This document shows positions 61,321 through 64,000 of a DNA stretch of 64,000 nt, one piece after another. Source of the stretch: Bacteroidales bacterium UBA6267. Its GTDB lineage: Bacteria; Bacteroidota; Bacteroidia; Bacteroidales; UBA1556. The notes beneath the pieces were generated by a model. It searched no databases. It had not been told where the DNA came from and worked only from the letters and a program-made list of their open reading frames with translations. Positions within the stretch are counted from its first letter, which is position 1. Every line of letters starts with the position of its first letter. A program made the translations under genes and the position numbers. The stretch is from positions 1 to 64,000 of the forward strand of contig DJVB01000062.1 in assembly GCA_002440745.1 (NCBI GenBank), given 5' to 3'.

Positions 61321-62664
61321 ATGAGTCAAAAGACCTTATTTATCCATGCCACCATTGTAAATGAAGGTAGAGTTTTCCACGGCGAACTACTCATCGATGG
61401 AGCATATATTGTGGAAATTTCGGAGGATGAAATCCCTCGAAAACCCGAATATCAAATCATCGACCTCAAAAACCAACTTTTAATTCCCGGAGTTATTGAC
61501 GATCAGGTGCATTTTAGAGAACCCGGAATGACATACAAGGGCAGCATTGCCACGGAAAGCCGCGCGGCAGTTGCAGGTGGAGTAACTTCCTTTATGGACA
61601 TGCCCAATAATAACCCGTCGATTTTAACTAATGAGCTTTTAGAATCGAAATATCAAATCGGAGCCGAAAACAGTTTAGCCAACTACAGCTTCTATATGGG
61701 TGCGTCAAACGATAATATTGAAGAAGTTTTGAAAGTTGATCCAAAAATGGTTTGTGGAGTAAAAGTTTTCATGGGCTCATCAACAGGCAACATGTTAGTT
61801 GACAACAAAGAAACTCTATCAAGACTGTTCAGTGAAGTGAAAATGCTTATTGCCACACATTGCGAAGATGAAGCCACCATAAAGGCCAATTTAGAAGCCG
61901 CAAAAAAGCAATTTGTAGAGGATATTCCAATTACCGAACATCCTAAAATCAGGTCGGAGGAAGCTTGTTATCTATCCTCCTCTCTTGCGGTTGAACTTGC
62001 CAAAAAACATAATTCTCGACTCCATATTCTGCATCTCACCACTGCTCGAGAGATGGAACTTTTTGATAATCAATTACCATTAAAAGAAAAACGAATCACG
62101 GCTGAAGTTTGCGTACATCATCTGACTTTTAGTGAAGCCGACTACGAAAAATACGGAACTCGAATCAAATGGAATCCGGCTATTAAGAAAGAGACCGACA
62201 GATTAGCTTTGTTAGAAGCTCTTGAAAACGACCATATTGATGTGGTAGCAACTGATCATGCACCGCATACAATAGATGAAAAAAATAACAGCTATCTTAA
62301 AGCACCCTCAGGCGGGCCATTGGTGCAGCATAGTTTGCAAGCCATGTTGGAATTTTATCATGATGGACAATTAAATTTAGAAACCATCGTACGCAAAATG
62401 TGTCACGCACCGGCAGATTGCTTCCGAGTTGAAAAACGTGGATACTTGCGCCCTGGCTATTTTGCTGATATGGTGATAGTTGATTTAAACAAGGAACAGA
62501 AAATAAATCAGGACAATATTTTATATCACTGCGGTTGGTCTCCTTTTGAAGGAAAAACTTTCCGTTCTTCCATCATTCAAACTTATGTAAACGGCAACTT
62601 AGTTTTCGACAATGGAAAGCTTATCGAAGATTATCGAGGTATGCGCCTGACTTTCAATAATTAA
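61321..62664 (+). CDS. pyrC: dihydroorotase
   Basis: A 447-residue amidohydrolase of the dihydroorotase type, which closes the pyrimidine ring in UMP synthesis. The metal region reads IPGVIDDQVHFREPG at about 55-69. Other landmarks are ESRAAVAGGVTSFMDMPNNNP, VCGVKVFMGSSTGNML, ATHCEDEATI, LHILHLTTARE, and VVATDHAPHT with the catalytic Asp. The usual first metal ligand pair HxH appears as QVH, so one His is replaced by Gln. Ala-rich substrate region and length fit dihydroorotase better than allantoinase. The endonuclease gene starts 22 bases downstream. Confidence 0.88.
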   Translation: MSQKTLFIHATIVNEGRVFHGELLIDGAYIVEISEDEIPRKPEYQIIDLKNQLLIPGVIDDQVHFREPGMTYKGSIATESRAAVAGGVTSFMDMPNNNPSILTNELLESKYQIGAENSLANYSFYMGASNDNIEEVLKVDPKMVCGVKVFMGSSTGNMLVDNKETLSRLFSEVKMLIATHCEDEATIKANLEAAKKQFVEDIPITEHPKIRSEEACYLSSSLAVELAKKHNSRLHILHLTTAREMELFDNQLPLKEKRITAEVCVHHLTFSEADYEKYGTRIKWNPAIKKETDRLALLEALENDHIDVVATDHAPHTIDEKNNSYLKAPSGGPLVQHSLQAMLEFYHDGQLNLETIVRKMCHAPADCFRVEKRGYLRPGYFADMVIVDLNKEQKINQDNILYHCGWSPFEGKTFRSSIIQTYVNGNLVFDNGKLIEDYRGMRLTFNN

Positions 62665-62686
62665 CATAATAATTTATCCATTTAAG

Positions 62687-63769
62687 ATGACTCATTTTTT
62701 TAATTCAAAAACGCTTAAAGCATTTTTTCTTCTGAATTTCTTGTTCATTAGCATTTTTCTCACTGCACAAATTCCGGCAGGATATTATGACGATGCCATT
62801 GGAAAATCAGATACCGCCTTGCAAATTGCTTTACATAATATTATCAAAGGACATAATGCTGTCGGTTATGGCAATGTGCCAAATCATCATCAGACAACGG
62901 ATAAAAAGTCCAACGGAAAAGTTTGGGATATGTATTCGGATATTCCGGGAGGAACGCCGCCGTACCAATTTACTTTTATAACCGATAAATGTGGAAACTA
63001 CAGTCAGGAAGGAGATTGCTACAATCGCGAGCATAGTTTTCCGCAGTCGTGGTTTGGAAGCAATGAACCCATGCAGTCCGATTTATTTCATGTGTATCCA
63101 ACAGACGGCTATGTGAATGGAAAGCGTTCGAATTGGCCATTTGCGGAAGTTGACAACCCAACCTGGACTTCACAAAACGGAAGCAAGTTAGGACCCAGTG
63201 CATCAGCAGGATATAGCGGCACCGGTTTTGAGCCCATTGACGAGTATAAAGGAGATTTTGCACGAACCTATTTCTATATGGCAGTTCGTTATTATTCTGA
63301 AGACAATAGCTGGGAAAATAACAGCATGGTTGACGGGTCGCAACTAAAGCCATGGGCTCTGCAACAATTATATCTCTGGCATTTGCAAGACACTGTAAGC
63401 CAGAAAGAAATAGATCGAAATAATGCAGTTTATCAAATCCAAGGCAACCGAAATCCCTTTATCGACCGCCCCGATTGGGTGGATAGCCTCTGGTTTCCGG
63501 CACCTCCGCCAAACGCGATGAATGAGATTCAGAATAATGATTTTCAATTATTTCCTAATCCCACTTCAGAAAAGCTTACCTTAAAATTTTCCGAGCCTAT
63601 CGAGGCACGTTTGCGGGTGAGAGATATGCAGGGCAGATTGATAACCGAAATGCCGGTTGAGCAACAAACCGAAACCCTTTCAGTCGAAAATTTATGCGAT
63701 GGGATATACTATATCGAATTGCAGTCTGCCAACTTTTACATGGTTAGAAAATTCGTAGTCAAGAGATAA
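62687..63769 (+). CDS. secreted endonuclease I with T9SS sorting domain
   Basis: A 360-residue secreted nuclease. The signal peptide covers about residues 1-28 (AFFLLNFLFISIFLTAQ). The endonuclease I (His-Me finger) domain has the active-site segment NREHSFPQSWFG, followed by SDLFHVYPTDGYVNGKRSNWPFAEV and ARTYFYMAVRY. From about 285 a T9SS type A tail follows (FQLFPNPTSEKLTLKFS, LRVRDMQGRL, DGIYYIELQS). It probably degrades extracellular DNA or RNA for nutrient use. It may be cotranscribed with pyrC. Confidence 0.92.
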   Translation: MTHFFNSKTLKAFFLLNFLFISIFLTAQIPAGYYDDAIGKSDTALQIALHNIIKGHNAVGYGNVPNHHQTTDKKSNGKVWDMYSDIPGGTPPYQFTFITDKCGNYSQEGDCYNREHSFPQSWFGSNEPMQSDLFHVYPTDGYVNGKRSNWPFAEVDNPTWTSQNGSKLGPSASAGYSGTGFEPIDEYKGDFARTYFYMAVRYYSEDNSWENNSMVDGSQLKPWALQQLYLWHLQDTVSQKEIDRNNAVYQIQGNRNPFIDRPDWVDSLWFPAPPPNAMNEIQNNDFQLFPNPTSEKLTLKFSEPIEARLRVRDMQGRLITEMPVEQQTETLSVENLCDGIYYIELQSANFYMVRKFVVKR

Positions 63770-63775
63770 AAATGA

Positions 63776-64000
63776 CTATTCCGTTGAATTTATCTCTTTC
63801 CCAAATTTATTGATTTGGTAAGTTCTTTCCTTAGAATAAACTTCTATAATTCCTTCATCTTCAGAAGATATCACCTCAAGATGATTATACTCACAAGGCA
63901 ATATTTCTTTCCCATATTTATCAATTAAACCCATTTTTTCGTTCAAAGAAACGACGGCAAACTCCTCTCCTCTTTCCAAAGACAAGATATCAATATGGGC
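63776..64000 (-). CDS. WG-repeat protein, truncated by the window end
   Basis: The frame is open through base 64000, so the start lies outside the window; the TTG at 63985 is not a supported start. The visible 74 residues contain two WG-type units (KMGLIDKYGKEILPCEYNHLE and YQINKFGKEI), the beta-rich repeat found in many Bacteroidota surface or periplasmic proteins. Whether it has a signal peptide cannot be seen. It converges on the endonuclease gene with only 6 bases between stops. Confidence 0.7.
   Translation of the reverse strand, partial: AHIDILSLERGEEFAVVSLNEKMGLIDKYGKEILPCEYNHLEVISSEDEGIIEVYSKERTYQINKFGKEINSTE

Overview
The window comes from a member of the phylum Bacteroidota, probably not a close relative of the standard model species. 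The evidence is: a short (287-residue) primary sigma factor without region 1.1; a recurrent -10 box of the form TAnnTTTG in front of most transcription units and no Shine-Dalgarno-like spacing; SusC/SusD/SusE proteins; TamL; secreted proteins with type IX secretion (T9SS) C-terminal sorting domains; and WG-repeat proteins. The DNA is AT-rich with tight gene packing. A four-subunit 2-oxoacid:ferredoxin oxidoreductase points to an anaerobic or facultative life style. No rRNA, CRISPR array, insertion sequence or prophage was seen.

Layout. 1-2.5 kb: a 5'-truncated cysteine-rich DUF3795 gene, an unknown membrane-tailed protein and a class II Fic AMP-transferase with a repeat-studded promoter. 2.7-16.3 kb is housekeeping: tRNA-Val(GAC), hemW, leuS, an AddA-like helicase-nuclease, rpsO, pnp, the primary sigma factor, rpe and pepD. 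16.4-25.9 kb: a RecD-like helicase behind the outer-membrane assembly gene tamL, then a lipoprotein with a cysteine-less thioredoxin fold, an M1 peptidase with a barrel-like C-terminal half, and a MalY/PatB-type aminotransferase.

25.9-32.8 kb is the least ordinary part. A possible long structured leader precedes three tandem paralogues of about 650-670 residues, each with signal peptide, propeller-like N-terminus, PKD domain and T9SS tail. Their PKD regions are nearly identical mosaics. The stop codon of the third lies inside the first unit of a ten-copy 26-bp tandem repeat, which is followed by what may be an aminotransferase remnant.

32.8-46.9 kb: an outer-membrane barrel and a CDF metal transporter, then an alpha-glucan utilisation locus. 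One arm (minus) encodes a T9SS-secreted GH13 amylase, an SLC45-like sugar transporter and a cytoplasmic GH13 enzyme. The other arm (plus) encodes SusC, SusD and SusE-like proteins. The predicted promoters of the two arms face each other. Together these would bind and cut starch-like glucan at the surface, import oligosaccharides through SusCD, cross the inner membrane by MFS and finish cleavage inside.

47.1-52.1 kb: a RelE/ParE toxin-antitoxin pair, then an aminotransferase with ferredoxin, VorB, TPP and gamma subunits of a 2-oxoacid oxidoreductase, a likely amino acid to acyl-CoA route. 52.2-64 kb: an LRR/WG-repeat secreted protein, an alpha/beta hydrolase, tyrS, a small membrane protein, an EF-hand lipoprotein, mutS, a serine hydrolase, a dihydroorotase, a T9SS-exported endonuclease I, and a WG-repeat gene truncated by the window end.
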